Assembly (NCBI GenBank): GCA_963377175.1
Contig: CAUJNA010003287.1
Coordinates: 444,019 to 508,018 of the forward strand
Origin: Effrenium voratum
Lineage: Eukaryota > Sar > Dinophyceae > Suessiales > Symbiodiniaceae
Direction: 5' to 3'
DNA length: 64,000 nt
The stretch's first letter is position 1; every line of letters begins with the position of its first letter. Below the pieces are notes generated by a model, which had not been told where the DNA came from, ran no database searches, and was given only the letters and a program-made list of their open reading frames with translations. The position numbers were made by a program, and so were the translations under genes. Positions 23,380-36,199 of the stretch are shown here, piece after piece.

Positions 23380-24257
23380 TCAAGGGTCAGTCGGTCTCAA
23401 AAACCTGTTCCCGTAAATCAGGGTTGATTAAGCTTGGCCCGGAAGATGCTGGCAGGCTTCGAACAAAAACAAACTCCTCTCGCCGCTCGCCTCACTATCT
23501 GCTTGAGCCACGGCTCCATTCGCGGCTTACAACTCTGATAGATCAAATTGGAGCTTGATCAACGTGAACAACCCCAAAACATAAAATTTCAACGTCTCTG
23601 CGTTCATCACTCTATCCAAGGGCAAATGATGTAAGATGGTCTCAAACGTTGACCCAGGCTGGACCTAATCAAGGCAACTCGCTGAACCGAACTCAGATGC
23701 GAAAGGCACATCGTTCAGCGGACGAATGACGTAAGAAAAATCACATGTTTCCAGACTCTTTCACATTTATACCTGAACCACACAAGTTCGTTTTGGCGTG
23801 GACCCAGTAACGCAAGAAAATGCGCCAGCACTCCAGGGCACCCCCACTGCGCCAAGAGATTGGGCCGAAGTCTGCGCCAGGATTGAAGGAAGTGGAGGGG
23901 CGGGCGCGGTGTTTTGGATGGTGTGGGATGTGTTTCGTGTTGGGGACCGACTTGCGAAGCTTCAAGGGCGATAATTGGGGGCCCAGCAAAGAAAGGTTGC
24001 AGGAACCATGCTGAAAGTGCTGCTCTGGTTGAGGCAATTGCTTACATCCAGCCTGAGAACCTCAAGAGATTTCCTGACGCAAGCCAGACATTCAATGCAA
24101 ACGCAAGCCTCGGGTCTATGGCTTGGCCAACTTTCAGCGATTTGACTTGCTGTCTTGCAGTCAGTGCACGTGCTTCCCCGCTGAGCCTGACAGCTGCGAG
24201 CGCGGCTGAAAGGTCCTACTGCTGATGGATGAACTCCGAGAAGTACTGCTAGAGCGC

Positions 24258-24680
24258 CTACCAACTCGTGCAGATTTCGCTCATCCACAGAATGTCCCGT
24301 CGTTTGAACAAAACATGTTTCAAAGGGGCCAGACCCTGCCTGGCCCACGTTTGGAAAAATGTCGAGACTCTGCTGCACATTAGGTCAAAATTACCCACGC
24401 TTGGTAGCGGCAAAATTGTGACTGGAACAGCTTCTGGTGAGTACGCTATGTTAGGAATATGTGGGCGTTCTTCTTCTAAAACGGCTGCAAACTTCACCTG
24501 CCAGCTTCTCCTGGCCACTTTCCGAGCGGTACCTAGTTCTCCTTCCAGACTTCCAGTTGTTGCTTCACCTGCCAACTTTTCGGGTCTTACTTTGCCATCC
24601 GAAAGCACAAGCTCGGTAGGCCGGACCGGCCCGGAGCTATCGAAACAAACGGAGATCGCGCGTGCCGAAGCGCTCCACAC
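24258..24680 (-). CDS. Possible exon, hypothetical protein
   Basis: 140-codon frame with plausible codon use in its middle (ELVLSDGKVRPEKLAGEATT, then RRSWQVKFAAVLEEERPHI). The opposite strand is also open over most of it, so the strand call rests on codon bias and on the minus-strand trend of the window. Confidence 0.3.
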   Translation of the reverse strand: MWSASARAISVCFDSSGPVRPTELVLSDGKVRPEKLAGEATTGSLEGELGTARKVARRSWQVKFAAVLEEERPHIPNIAYSPEAVPVTILPLPSVGNFDLMCSRVSTFFQTWARQGLAPLKHVLFKRRDILWMSEICTSW

Positions 24681-24984
24681 AGGGAAGCGCTCTCGCTCTG
24701 GCGCCGTGCGACTGTGTCTTGGGCGCGACGACGTGCCTTGAGCGCGGCGAGCCCTCTGCGGCGCTCTCGCTGCGCCGAAGCACTCTCAAGGCTCGCTTCG
24801 GCGCCGTGCGAATGCGTCTTGTCCGCGGCAGCTCCAGCTCGACAAGCGCAACTGTTAAGTGCAAAAGTAGTACGGGAGGCGTACTCCAGCAGCTCATACG
24901 CAGCATCACGCGCAGCTTCACACGCAGCATCAATTCACAGCATCGAAGTTGACAGGAGTGATTGTGAAGCATGATGCTGAGCTT

Positions 24985-25285
24985 GCTGGATGGCGGGGTA
25001 CAGAGAAACCACACTAAACGCAAAAGCTGCTGGGAAAGTTGACTGGCAGGATACAGAGAAACGAGATTAGCAGCAGCGGCTGGTGAGAATTTTGACGGGT
25101 CTAGACTTGTGGAATGGCAGGACAAAGAGGATCAGATTAGCAACAATAGCCAGTGAGAAAGTTGACTGGTCTAAACTTTTGGGACAGGATACAAAGGAAC
25201 AAGATGTGCCGCAGAGGCGGGTGAGAACTTTGGCTAGTCTAAACTTGTGGGATAGCAGGATAATTACGAGGAACCAGATTGGCAT
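24985..25285. repeat. ~62-bp tandem repeat, about four copies
   Basis: Blocks of the type gagaaagttgactggtctaa, acttgtgggatagcaggat and aggaaccagattagca repeat in order with substitutions. Confidence 0.75.
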
Positions 25286-25339
25286 GGCTTTCGACCCTCT
25301 TAGACGCGCAGTCTGGTCTTATCCCATTGTAACCAACTG

Positions 25340-25465
25340 GTCTGCAGGAAACTGGTTGACGTTGGAAGGGGAGCAAACATTTAAATTCTAGCAGTTAAGT
25401 GGGGATTTCCCGCTAAACCACAATAAGCAAGAATGTAAAATGTGTCCCAACAACAGCCATGGAAA
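25340..25465. repeat. Dispersed repeat, ccacaataagca family, copy 1
   Basis: tgacgttggaaggggagca, then agttaagtggggatttccc, ctaaaccacaataagcaag and aatgtaaaatgtgtcccaac. The same order recurs at 27,030-27,155, 31,515-31,622 and 59,870-59,970, with a fragment near 43,685. Confidence 0.8.
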
Positions 25466-26431
25466 CTCTGCTGCGAACGAGGGCTCATAGCCCTCTCCCC
25501 GACCAACCATCGGAACCCTCGAGGTGTCCCCCTCGGAACCGGTCCTTAGAACCGGCCCAGAGCTGCCCGGACATAGCTGAAGAGGAAAAATGGGGGGGGG
25601 GGGGGGAGGATCCTCAAAGCTTTGACACCCGCATATGGGTGTGGCTCAAGATTGAAGAGCTGGGTCACACCGCAGGTTTTTTTTCTTTGGTTCCACTTGC
25701 CAAGGGAAAAACCAAGGTGCCATTTTGGTACATTGCTAGCCACAGCCATATGGGTGCGAAAACTCAATGGTTTTCGAGGAGTCTCCAAGGGTGGCAAGCC
25801 TTTTCACCAAACCAACATTGTGGAAACGGACCGAAACGGGCCGTGTACGAATGGGAACACCCCCGCCCGGGAAAATGATTGGCTCAGGTTGATTGTGGGC
25901 CCGAATGTTGGGGTCTCATGTAAGCCAGCAAAACCCATTGACTTTTGGCGTTTTGGTTCATACAAGCCGACCATCAGGCTTGAAGAACCACCTAAAACGG
26001 CCTCATAGGGTTTTTGGGCGCTGCTCATTTGATTGGTCTTCGCAGTAACTTCTATGTTGACCATTTAGAGGGCAATTTTGAGGATTTCTTAATCAGTAAA
26101 ATGGGTGCAGCTTGTTTCATGCCAATAGCGCCGATTTGACAATTTGCCCAGAACATGGTTGACTGTTCCTAGTTAAAGCTGTCCAACAAACAATCCCTGA
26201 CATACCCAACTCCAACTGCTTAGGCTTCCTGGAAAACATACTGTGGATGGGCGAAATCCTGCACCACCTAAGAAACCCTACAATGATGATTCCCCTGTAG
26301 ATACCAACATAGAAACCCGGCCCTCTCAGATCTATGTGTGGAGCTATGTGTTGACAACCCGGCGGGTTCGAGGTGTTTCTCTCACAAGGATCGTTTCTTG
26401 TTGCATCCGTGCCGCCCCAAACATAAAATCT

Positions 26432-26551
26432 CTAGGTCCTCCAGTAGAGAGGTTAGAATAAGGGTACCCTTTTTCTGTAGTCTATTCTAGAAGGGGAACC
26501 TTCCCCGAAAAAAAGAAAGGATAAAAGTTGGCACCTAGCTGGGGGACCTAG
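26432..26551. repeat. CTAGGTC inverted-repeat element, copy 1
   Basis: Starts ctaggtcctccagtag, carries gaggttagaataagggtaccc and ctgtagtctattctagaagg, and ends gctgggggacctag. The terminal inverted repeats are diverged and no target duplication is visible. Confidence 0.65.
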
Positions 26552-26885
26552 TTCAGTTTGGGTGAAAGGGTATTCCTAGGTCAATCTTCATGTTGACTCC
26601 GGATTTGCGAAAAAGCTCGCGGAGAAACGGGTGTGTCCCAAAGTGAAGGAGCCCCTCAGGGCACCCCAAGACAAAAATCAGCCAATGTTTTTTAGTCCAA
26701 CTTGGATCGGCCAAGTTAGCGAACGACTAGCCACTTGGGGTATACCCCCCTAACAACAAGGCTAACCCCACACAAAAGTGGGCGTTGACCTTTGTTACAA
26801 CAACTTCCTGGCCATGAACATCCAGGTATCAACACTCCTGCCCCTACCTCCCATCACGTCTCGCGTGTCGCTCCCATTTTGAAAC

Positions 26886-26960
26886 CATCCATGTCTCGCG
26901 CTCTCAGCCCGGCGTGATGGTACAAGGGGCCGATGCTTCCGGGACCCAGGGCCGCAATGC
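26886..26960 (-). CDS. Candidate mini-exon (75 nt)
   Basis: Acceptor cttaag|G and donor gatg|gtttca. Phase-1 frame reads HCGPGSRKHRPLVPSRRAES. Basic peptide, no family. Confidence 0.35.
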
Positions 26961-27029
26961 CTTAAGATCAAGCAAGCGACCGCGGTGAGAGGTGTGACTT
27001 GTACTTTGGGAGCATTTTGTGGACATCAC

Positions 27030-27155
27030 TCGGTTGAATTTGGAAGGGTAGCAAAAATTTAAAATTGTTAGCGGTTATATGTGGATTTGGATTTCACCCA
27101 TTAAACCACAATAAGCAAACATGTAAAATGTGTCCCAACAACAACCATGATTACA
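27030..27155. repeat. Dispersed repeat, ccacaataagca family, copy 2
   Basis: Matches the 25,340 copy through ctaaaccacaataagca and gtgtcccaacaacaaccatg. A further dispersed block follows at 27,240-27,420 (gaacattgcaacttgtaaat ... aggagccctgg) that recurs at 33,976-34,110. Confidence 0.8.
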
Positions 27156-28289
27156 TGGGGACTTATGTCCACCCACCATTCTTGAGGGGTTCCGTGTCAA
27201 CATGCACGACCATGTGTCGTGCGCATGCAAAAACACCAACAGACACTTCCCCGGTGGCCCGGGTAAGACAACAGGGATCCTTACATTTTACACCTGAACA
27301 TTGCAACTTGTAAATTGTGGCTTCCCTTTTGTTTGGTGCAAAAAGTAACATGTTTCAAATGGTTGCAAAATGAAGATCTTTTAAGGAGCCCTGGACCAGG
27401 GCTTCCACTTTGGGGCTTCCACTTTTTGAGTGGCCCAGCCACTGGGTTTCAGTAAATATCTCGCTCAAGTCTTGGCGCCTGAGCCTGACAGCAAAAATGC
27501 GAGTCCAAGTGAAAAATAGTGACATCCCCACAGCTAGGTGCCCGTTTACCGTTGCTTTTTTGGTGAGGGTTTGGTACCAACTTATTCTAGCCTCTCTACT
27601 GGAGGATCTAGGATAGTGAGGGACAGTCCCAGCCAGAATTCGGTGCGTTGCTGCCTGCTCGTTTACATTGGTTTGGATAGAGCGTTACTGCCAGGCCCCG
27701 AGTTTGACTCATTGCTGGATCCAAGTGCCCCGTCGCCTTGTTGTTTACTGCATAACACACCAGCCCCTTTGTTCAAGACAAAAATGAAGAAAAAAAAAAA
27801 AACACTACTGTAAAATGTTTCCTTTAATGACACCCCAGCCCCCCACCCCCACCCTTAAAAATCAGCCCAGGTGATATCCCCAGCAGCCCAGAACCTGCTG
27901 AAACCCTCGAAACCCTCCCTGAAAGCTGCTGTGAACCACTTCAGAGCCTATCTGGGCAGAGACCCCTAAGCTTTCAGCTGTTGAGCGGGGGAAAAATTGC
28001 GACCAGCTGTTCCCTTGAGGTAGTATTTTGTGTCGAGGGGATTTCGCAGGTTGCAGTCTTCAAGAACCAAGGGTTCAAGCCCCCAAAACAACCAATCCAA
28101 ATGCCAACTAAGCGTAGATTGATCAGCGTTCTCAACCTTCCCTCACTTCCCGACTCCAAAAAAGGCCAAACTGTGTGTGTGTGCGCTTGCCACTTAACTG
28201 TTCCAAACCCAAAACGGTTTGTCGCTTTTTCAGCGTGTGCCCCGTTCTTGAAGAAAAACCAAGTCGTCAAGTCCAGGTGAGCCCCTTGG

Positions 28290-28480
28290 GAAGGTCAACC
28301 CAAGCCGCCGACAGAAGGTCGGCGCTCGGTGTGCGAACTCGATTTCGCCGGCCCCGGTGAAACGTGTCGAAATCGCCCGCGGCTGGTCATTATCAGGCGC
28401 GAAGCAGGCGGGCGGAGGGGCGAAGAACGAGTTATGTCGTGTCACGAAGAACAAGGCGAACCCCCGTCTATAGAGGGGAC
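28290..28480 (-). CDS. Candidate exon
   Basis: GC-rich island with C-ending codons on the minus strand: SFFAPPPACFAPDNDQPRAI then FTGAGEIEFAHRAPTFCRRL. The plus strand is open too (VKRVEIARGWSLSGAKQAGG), but its third positions are less biased. Splice sites unclear. Confidence 0.35.
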
Positions 28481-28499
28481 TCATACGGTTCTAACCTAG

Positions 28500-30131
28500 G
28501 ATGCCAACAACTTGGTAACTTGGACGAACACCCAACTGGTGAAGAAAACAAAGACCCCCCACGAAAGGATTGAACGACACCTTCCGATCGAACTCCGACA
28601 ACTTCGATGGTCTAGGGCTTGGCTAAATGTCCGGCCGTGCTTACAAGGGATTTACAGGCGGGTTACTTAGCTACTGTGGATGGACGAAATCCTGCACCAC
28701 CCTTCAGGAGCCCTGGTTTCTGATGATTCCCCTGTATATACCAACAAACAATGGCTTCCCAAGGCTTTCAAGTGGTGCAAAATGGATTTGGTCCTTCCAC
28801 TGTATGTCCTAGACATAACGTTAGCGTGGATCTGGAATCTAAGCTTCACTGTCAATGAGAAACGCGAGGCCCAACGGGTGGCCCTTTCGAATATCACCAG
28901 GGCCACTCACCGGCCCGAAAGGCGATGTTTACAGCTGAAAGGAAACAGTTGTGAGCCCTGTAAACTGGCCAGCCTGATTTCCACAATCAGCTCAAAGCCT
29001 GAAATAAGGTCATCCTGCAACTAGATTGGCGTCGCTTCTACTTGGGGCATGCACCCAAAATCCCTGAGCCATGGTGGTTCCCTAATACTCCTGGCCCCAT
29101 TGAAGACCCAACTCTGAACTCAGAAATAAATGTGTCCTGACTCCTGACTCATGTTTAGTCTACCCTAAAATGAAAAATCGGCTCGGATGCACCAGGTTCA
29201 AAGCCCCCGAAGTGGTCGCTTGAAAGGGGTGCATCACGCGTCTGTTTTCGGGGGACCTCTCAAAATGCTGTTCTTTTTTGTGTTGTTTTTTTTTCTGGCT
29301 TCCAACACAAAGTTTCTGACTTTGATAATCCCCTGACAACATCATGACGTACTCCAGACCTGGAAATCAACCAATGATAGGGCTCACTCATGAGGTTGGA
29401 TGCTCAACCCCAAGGTAGGCAAGCAGGATACCACGCTCAAATGACAGAAACTGCGGAAAACGCACCTAAAAATCCGACTTCCCGCCCCCGTCAGAAACTC
29501 CAGGGTTCAACTTCCTTCCGGGGGGGGGGGGCAGGGGGCCGAACCTCTCCTGAACCTTGGACGGCGCCCTCGACCCTGAAGGGTTTCTGATTCAAGGTAC
29601 ATATCAACCAGCGTTATGGTTTCAAGAATTCAATATCAGGTTAGCCGACACCAAGTCTCAGAACATATCTCAACCCTGGTTTCAAAGTGCTGCGATTTCT
29701 GGGGTTGGGCAAACCATCCATAGTGTGGAAACGAATGTTCACTGGGGGCCCCGGACAGGTGGACATCAGAATTCGGTGAAAATTCAGGTGCACCATGTGT
29801 GAGGTTCCCCATCAATCTTCCAGAGTGAATTTTAATATTTCACCAACCTGAAATAAGGTGGTTGCGGGGGTGATTCCCCATATAAACCACCATCTGCGAT
29901 GAATTCGGTCGTGTGAGGTCGTCATATGACAACCCGGAATAAAATTTCATAGCCAGGTTTGGTGCCGGCGAACCTTGAGAGATTGAATTCTTGAAAATTG
30001 GAGTGAATTTTAATAAGGGACCCTTTGGTGGACCTCATTTAGGTAGGAATTCATGTCCACAAATCACGTTGGAGGTGGTTCCCCATTTAAAAAAAAAATC
30101 ATGGCCATATGTCCTGAGACCCTGGCTGGGC
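28500..30131. other. Repeat-derived sequence, no exon accepted
   Basis: Scattered fragments of dispersed repeats and a G-run at 29,520-29,530. No frame shows combined codon bias and splice sites. Confidence 0.4.
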
Positions 30132-30202
30132 CTGGGCTCGAGCCGATGCTCGCCCCGTTTCCGCCACCCGCAAGCGGGCAGAAGGGCGTTGAGCGAAAGA
30201 TC
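30132..30202 (-). CDS. Candidate mini-exon with GC donor (71 nt)
   Basis: Acceptor cccgtag|GAT; frame DLSLNALLPACGWRKRGEHR; 3' junction cccag|gcccag, a GC donor. GC donors are known to be frequent in dinoflagellates. Confidence 0.45.
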
Positions 30203-30599
30203 CTACGGGTCCCTTCTTGGGCCGGTTTTCAAGGGAAACCAAAATGAAAACCCGCCAGTTTGGGCTAGTCCCCTAAAAGAAAACATGCCAATATACCTTC
30301 CTTTTTTGGGGGGGGTTCTCTAAAAGAAGACATGCCAATATAAGACCGAACGAGACTTCATCCGTCCTGCGTGTTTTTGTCTCTCTCTTTTTTCCGGCCC
30401 GAGCCTCCAGTGAGGGAGGAACCCAAGATGTGGCCGGGGAGCAATACTCGCCCAATCTAAACCACCAACTATGTAGGTGTGATCTTCCAGTGGCTTAAGC
30501 TCTGGAAAACGACAGTATGCCCAGTAGTGATAGATTCCCTTTTATCACCAACAGGTGGAAAATGAAAAACTCCACTGAAAGGCAGAAGGGAAGTAATCT

Positions 30600-30756
30600 G
30601 AACCACTTTTGGATATGTCTGTGGGTCAAAACCAACGGTACCATTTTGAGGCAGGTGCACCACCCATTCTAGAACCGATTTTAGCGGGGCTTGTGAGGTT
30701 CACTGGGGCATAACCGATTTGGATTTTGAAACCCCCATGGCCATATGAACCAAAAA
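30600..30756. repeat. Inverted-repeat element, gtgggtcaaaa family
   Basis: ctgtgggtcaaaaccaacgg on the left; the core accattttgaggcaggtgca and attctagaaccgatttta matches the copies at 50.4 and 63.0 kb; the right side ends cccatggccatatgaa. Confidence 0.6.
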
Positions 30757-31174
30757 AATCACTCTGGGCAAGTCCTGAGCCTGGAGCTCGGGAACCTTGT
30801 GGGGAAAAATATGTCAATTTGTTTTTTGGCTTTCTTCATGAGGTTGGTCTTCCGGGTAGATCGAACGTTGGCATTGGAGCCTGCTTCTGTTGGCATTTGC
30901 GGCTTACTTTGGGGGCTGATCTCAAAGGAAAGCAATAGGGACAACCAGTCATGATGCGTACTTGAACCGCCAACCAAAGGGAAATATCTGGGCAAAATGC
31001 ACTACTGTACAATCCGCAAACCTGAAATGAGGAACTCGACTGTAAGGCACCTTCGTCATGGGTGAGAGCCTGTTTTACCCCAGCTCGTTAGAAGTGCAGA
31101 AAGATAACCCTTTCTGTGATACCAAAGTGGGTGACTCCCACTACTCCATCAGCCCCCCTTTTAGCCCAAAAACG

Positions 31175-31281
<107 letters not shown>

Positions 31282-31291
31282 GCCCTTTCTT

Positions 31292-31405
31292 GCCAAAAAC
31301 GCAGTCTTCCATCCGCTGAAGATCAGCTGACCCCTGTTCAAAGCCCCTCAGCCTCTCGCTTTGCGCCAATTGCATGCGCCCGGATGCATTCCGCTCTCAC
31401 CATCT
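31292..31405 (-). CDS. Candidate exon
   Basis: Minus frame ERNASGRMQLAQSERLRGFE then QGSADLQRMEDCVFG, charged and helical. Another frame (MVRAECIRAHAIGAKREAEG) is also open for part. Splice sites not settled. Confidence 0.35.
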
Positions 31406-31514
31406 CTCAGCCGCTCGCCCCCAAAAATGTCCTCTTTTCTTCCGGGAAGCCGGAAGGCTGAGATTCGTGTCGCTTACTACATGGTTTTTACACATGTTGG
31501 TCATGTCATGGCCA

Positions 31515-31622
31515 AAGTAACTCGGTTGACGTTGGAAGGGGGGGACTTTTTGCAGTTAGGTGGGGAGTTCCCACTAAACCACAATAAGCAGAAATGTAAA
31601 ATGTTTCCCAACAACAACCATG
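31515..31622. repeat. Dispersed repeat, ccacaataagca family, copy 3
   Basis: cggttgacgttggaaggg, gttaggtggggagttccc, ctaaaccacaataagcag and aatgtaaaatgtttcccaac in the family order. Confidence 0.8.
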
Positions 31623-32708
31623 TAAAGAACTCATGGCGTGTTGCCTACCCTCAAATGTGACATAGGTTCAAAAGACCCCAGGACCTCAAAAGAGGCCCTT
31701 GAAAAGGAGCCGTGCGGAGAAAAAAAAGGAGGAAAAAAAAAGGAAAGAGAAGAAGAAGAAGAAAGAACAAAACAAGGCCGATCGAGACTAAACAATGCTC
31801 ATGCCGTTCTGCTAGATGCTAAAGCCTCGGCAGCCTCAAGCAATTGCCTCCCTGGGACGTTGAACCGGTCTGGCCCACAAGGTAGAACATGTTGCTGGCT
31901 CAACATGTGAGGGGTCCAGCTCAGTGGATGCGCGTTGCGGTCCCTTCCCGCTCAGATTTCGCTGCCAAAACCCCCTTGGCCATGAAGAAAATGACTTCCA
32001 CCCATCCGGACTCATTCGGACTTGGCCTCCCCTAGGTTTCTGGGTCAAAATGGGCTTTGGTTGAACCACCCAGGAGATGTTGACGGTCCGAACCGCCGAA
32101 GCTCAGAACCAAAGAGCCGCCCCGGTTTGCTGCCCCGGGCCAAAAAGGGCCTTGGGAAACCGGAGCCGGCTCTGATTGCCCATAGCAGAAAAACAGATGC
32201 TCACATGAGTCGGTTTCTCCTCTCAAGTCGACCCAAGAATCAGTGGAGGAAACCCCGGATGAAACCAACAACTTTGGAAGCTGCCTCTTGGCTGTTTGGC
32301 CCAAACCATTTTGAATGCTTCCACCTGGTCGAAAGGGGCACAGGGCAAAAGGGCAAAGGGCATGCCAAACAAAAGAAAATAAGATTGGCCATGAAGTTTG
32401 GTTGAGCCAGCCCGTTTAAAACTATATAGCTAGTCAAGCCATTCTTGCCCAACCATGACTGCAATCTTTCATTGGGGGGGTGGGGGGTTGTCAAAATTAG
32501 AGGCCATTTGTTGTACCCCTGTTGAAACTTGTCATTTGTAGTCCATAGTGGGCAAGGGAAACCACTGCCATCTACTGTCGATCCTGAATTCATCAACCTC
32601 ATAAATGATGCGAAAGGGGATTGTCAGGTAAAGTGAAAGTTCCCCTTTACGCTCCCCGATCAAAATCGACCAGGGTTTACCAACCCTGGGTTCTCACTAA
32701 TATGGCCT

Positions 32709-33060
32709 TCAAAGTAATGCGGAGGCCCGGCTACTCAGAAATGCCCAGCGGTTCAACAAGGAAATGCTCCATTTGGAGGCAGTTCTTCTAACAAAGTTGG
32801 TAGAACAATCCGAGCAAATTTGCCCGCTCCTCATTTTCGCTTTGTAGGGCCGAGACCGGGGAAAAGCGGTTTGGCTGATGCACCGGCCGCTTTCTTTCGT
32901 GGAAATGTTGCGACCCCGGGGTCCGTCCGAAAGCGAAGGCTTCTTGGCAAGTTGGGCATCGCTGACTTCGGCTCGCTGTGCATACAGGTGTATCCAACGA
33001 CACGATTGCAGGCACGGCACAAGTCGAAGCACGTTGATGCCGAGGAAAACTGAGGAGTTG
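32709..33060 (-). CDS. Candidate exon within a 209-codon open frame
   Basis: The open frame extends to 33,338, but coding-like composition is strongest from about 33,050 down (INVLRLVPCLQSCRWIHLYA, then AEVSDAQLAKKPSLSDGPRG). A ctcag acceptor sits at about 33,050. A plus-strand frame over the same bases (KRRLLGKLGIADFGSLCIQV) is a serious competitor. No family recognised. Confidence 0.35.
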
Positions 33061-34810
33061 TGCAGCCTACCAGTCACCTCATTGGATTCGCCGGTTCTCA
33101 AATCAGACCCCTGGGAACAGGGCATGGATCCAGTGTATAGGAAAATGGCAAGACAGAACCAAGGAGACCTCGAATTCAAACCTTGGGAGTTGGTCATATT
33201 TGATGGGCGCTGCTCCGCACTCATCGCCGAAAAAAGAACCATGACAAACAGACATTTGGTTCCGACTGGGAAAATAAGATGCGCCGCCCATGGTGTTCCC
33301 TGGGCGGCCAAACAAAACGAGGTTGCTGTCAGGGCCATCGCTTGGACACTTGGACTCCCGAAATCGTCATTCCGTCATTCCGGGAAGCTCGCGGATTCTG
33401 AGTTCCCCAGATGTCCCCAAAGGTTGACCCCGAGTCCACCTCTTTTGCCCATCAAAGAAGATATGTTTGATTCTGATCCATACGTAGTGAGCCTTCATTT
33501 GAAACATGATTCCAAACCAGATTCCAGAAATGGACAAAGAAGATACTGATGAAGCAAATCCGCACCGATCGACATTAGTTGGGATGGATGAAGCCCGATT
33601 TGAATACTGGTTGGTAAGCCATCTGCCGACTGGTGCAGGAGTTTGCCCATCCAGAGTATGTCTGAGTCTGTTGCATATTCAATGAACCTTAAAATGTAAG
33701 TGGGTCTGTCTTTTTTGAGGGTACGTGTTTTTTGTGGGTTTGAAAGGGACACCAATGGGAAAAACCACCATGTTGCAGGGGTCCGCTAGAAAGACACACC
33801 CAAGTGATGTTAACCTCGAAAAGGAGACATACGAGGAACCCCTTCTGAAGGAAGCCGCTCTGGTTTCTTGACCGGATCAGTCCAGCGATTGCGCCGGTCG
33901 CCGATCCGAACATCGAAACAGCCGGAAGCCGGAGCCCTTTGTGTGGTACAGGACTTCCGGATTTTGAGCACCCCAAGGTAGCCTTAAACAGGGATCCTTA
34001 CATTATACGCCTGAACATTGCCTTGTAAATGGTGGTTTCCCTTGATTTTGGTGGACAAAGCCATGTTTCAAGTGGGCAACATGTATCCTTTGAGGAGCCC
34101 TGTTAAACCCAGGAGGCTTTCTGATTCTGGGGTTCGGTCTACCGTGCTTCCACCAACACGCGTTATACCATTTTGGAGCGGTCTTCTTCGGCGGTTTCTC
34201 AAAATACTACACACCTCAACCCCAAAAAAAGACTCTACAGGGAAACCAAAAGGAAACCACCTACCTGGACAATGTCCCCAAGTTTGAGAAACACCCATAT
34301 GCGCCTTTCCCACAATCCCCGGGCACAGCGGTAGAACCGCCTAACATGAGGGGCAAAACAATCAGAATGGGGTTTTGGGGGGTACTATTAAACAACATGT
34401 CGGCTTCACTCGAAAAGAATGCGTGTAACATGATTTTGCCCCTTACTCTCCTGCAAACGAACATGGAACCCCCCCAAAAAAAAACAACACATCCAGCTTG
34501 GACTCTCCTTTTGGGGCAGTCCTCGCTTTCATTTTGGGGTCCCTTCCGTTCATTTGCAGGGGAGCATTTTACTTGGAAGTTCGGCCAAGCTATTGAGTGG
34601 TGGGCCACTTGGGCCACTTGGATTGTTCACCCCCCCAACAAGGTTAACCGAACGAGCGAGGGGACTCTAGGTTGCTGTTACAACTTACGAGCTTGGCAGC
34701 GACCGCCAAAGTATTATTGGATTGGCGGCTTGGCGAGTTGAACTCCCTGGTGCTTGTAGCGGGTATATCAAAAAAAAACCGCCCAACCGCCACTGCAAAC
34801 CGCCAGCCAC
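33061..34810. other. Repeat-rich intron-like sequence
   Basis: Includes the gaacattgc...aggagccctg block (33,976-34,110) also seen at 27.3 kb, and a ccaaaaggaaacc block near 34,230. No further exon accepted. Confidence 0.4.
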
Positions 34811-34943
34811 CTGATGATTCTCGCTGCGGCTCACTTGGGACGGCTCCGGCTCCAGAAAGCCAGAAAACTCCGAGCTCTTCTGGTTGAGCTAAGGGCGAAA
34901 GGCGGCCGTTCAACGCCCGGGGCACGTCTAAGGCCGGCCTCAC
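34811..34943 (-). CDS. Candidate exon (133 nt)
   Basis: Acceptor acagcag|GTG and donor catcag|gtggct. Frame 0 reads VRPALDVPRALNGRLSPLAQ then PEELGVFWLSGAGAVPSEPQ. Among the clearest splice pairs in the window. The protein is not recognised. Confidence 0.55.
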
Positions 34944-36199
34944 CTGCTGTGGCTTTCATGGAAAAGCCAAACATGTTGTGGCCCAAGAATCGGTCTAAGC
35001 CCCAGCAAAAGGTCGATATCACCTTTTCCCTGAGAATTGTTAGTACCTCAAACAAGGCCCTTTTCCAATGGAAGGTCCGTCCGATGATGCATAGAGTTGT
35101 AGGTTTCATAGAAAAGATAAACTTGGTTGCAAAGGATCGGTCTAGGTTGCGATTCGGTCCACGACCTGGACACGTGTCAGCCTAAAGAAGTATAAAGATC
35201 AAATGGCGGGGGTCAGCGCAAAAAATGCGAAAGGAAAACCAAGGGGAAGCTGCGGGAAACCTAGGGAAACAATTATGTCCTTGACCAATTCATAGTGGCA
35301 GTGGCAGGTTTCTGAATTGGAGCTCAATTGCCCAGTTGCCATGGGCAAAAAGGGCATCCTTTTTTACTTCGTTGAGTTTAAAGGGAACTTTTCCCACAAA
35401 AAGGAAAAAAGGGCGCCACTGGGCAACTGGGGGGACCAGAAATCTTGTTCCAGGTTCATCGGAAAAGTATCAAGGCTGAGAACCAAGATCACTACACGGG
35501 GATACCCGTGGCTATCACAGAAGGTACATTGCTTCTCAAACTCTCGCTTCGCCATATACATATAGGTGCGTCTGTTGTTTTGTGTGGGGGGGGGGGGGGG
35601 CTGGACCCTCTTTTGGATAGAAATAGAAAGAGAACCAAAAAGGAGACCACACGGCACATGTTGTTTAGCACCAGGGCCAGGTGTACACTTAAGCCGCCTG
35701 AACCGGGCGCGAAAGGAGGCTTTCGCTTCCAGTTCTCGCGAGAGAAAACAAACAAGTCACAAGCAAAACCTGGCTTTAACGCGGTTACCAGCATGAGGTG
35801 CCAAACCCTTGCATGTGCTTTAATCAAAGGATGATTGTATAGGTCCACATATGAAGCCATAGCCATTTAATTGGACCCTTTACGGGCTGATTTCCCATAA
35901 TTAAGCCACAACTAACGGTTAATTGACCCATGAACTAAGGGTTCATATCAGGGGTTCATCTATGGCATATACATTAAGCCTTTGATTTTACTCGCCTCCA
36001 AAATAATTAAAACCGGGTGGTGTTTCTATTCCAAGCTTGCCCCACCCTAGTTCGCCCCCCCCCACCGACATCAAAAGCCTCCCCTAAGCCCACTGAAACC
36101 TGGTTTCCTCCGACCCTATTGGCTGGGTCAGACTTGGACCCCGGCAAAAGGAGATCAAACATTTTGCCCGGCAAGGGAAAGAATGGATGGAAAACGGAA

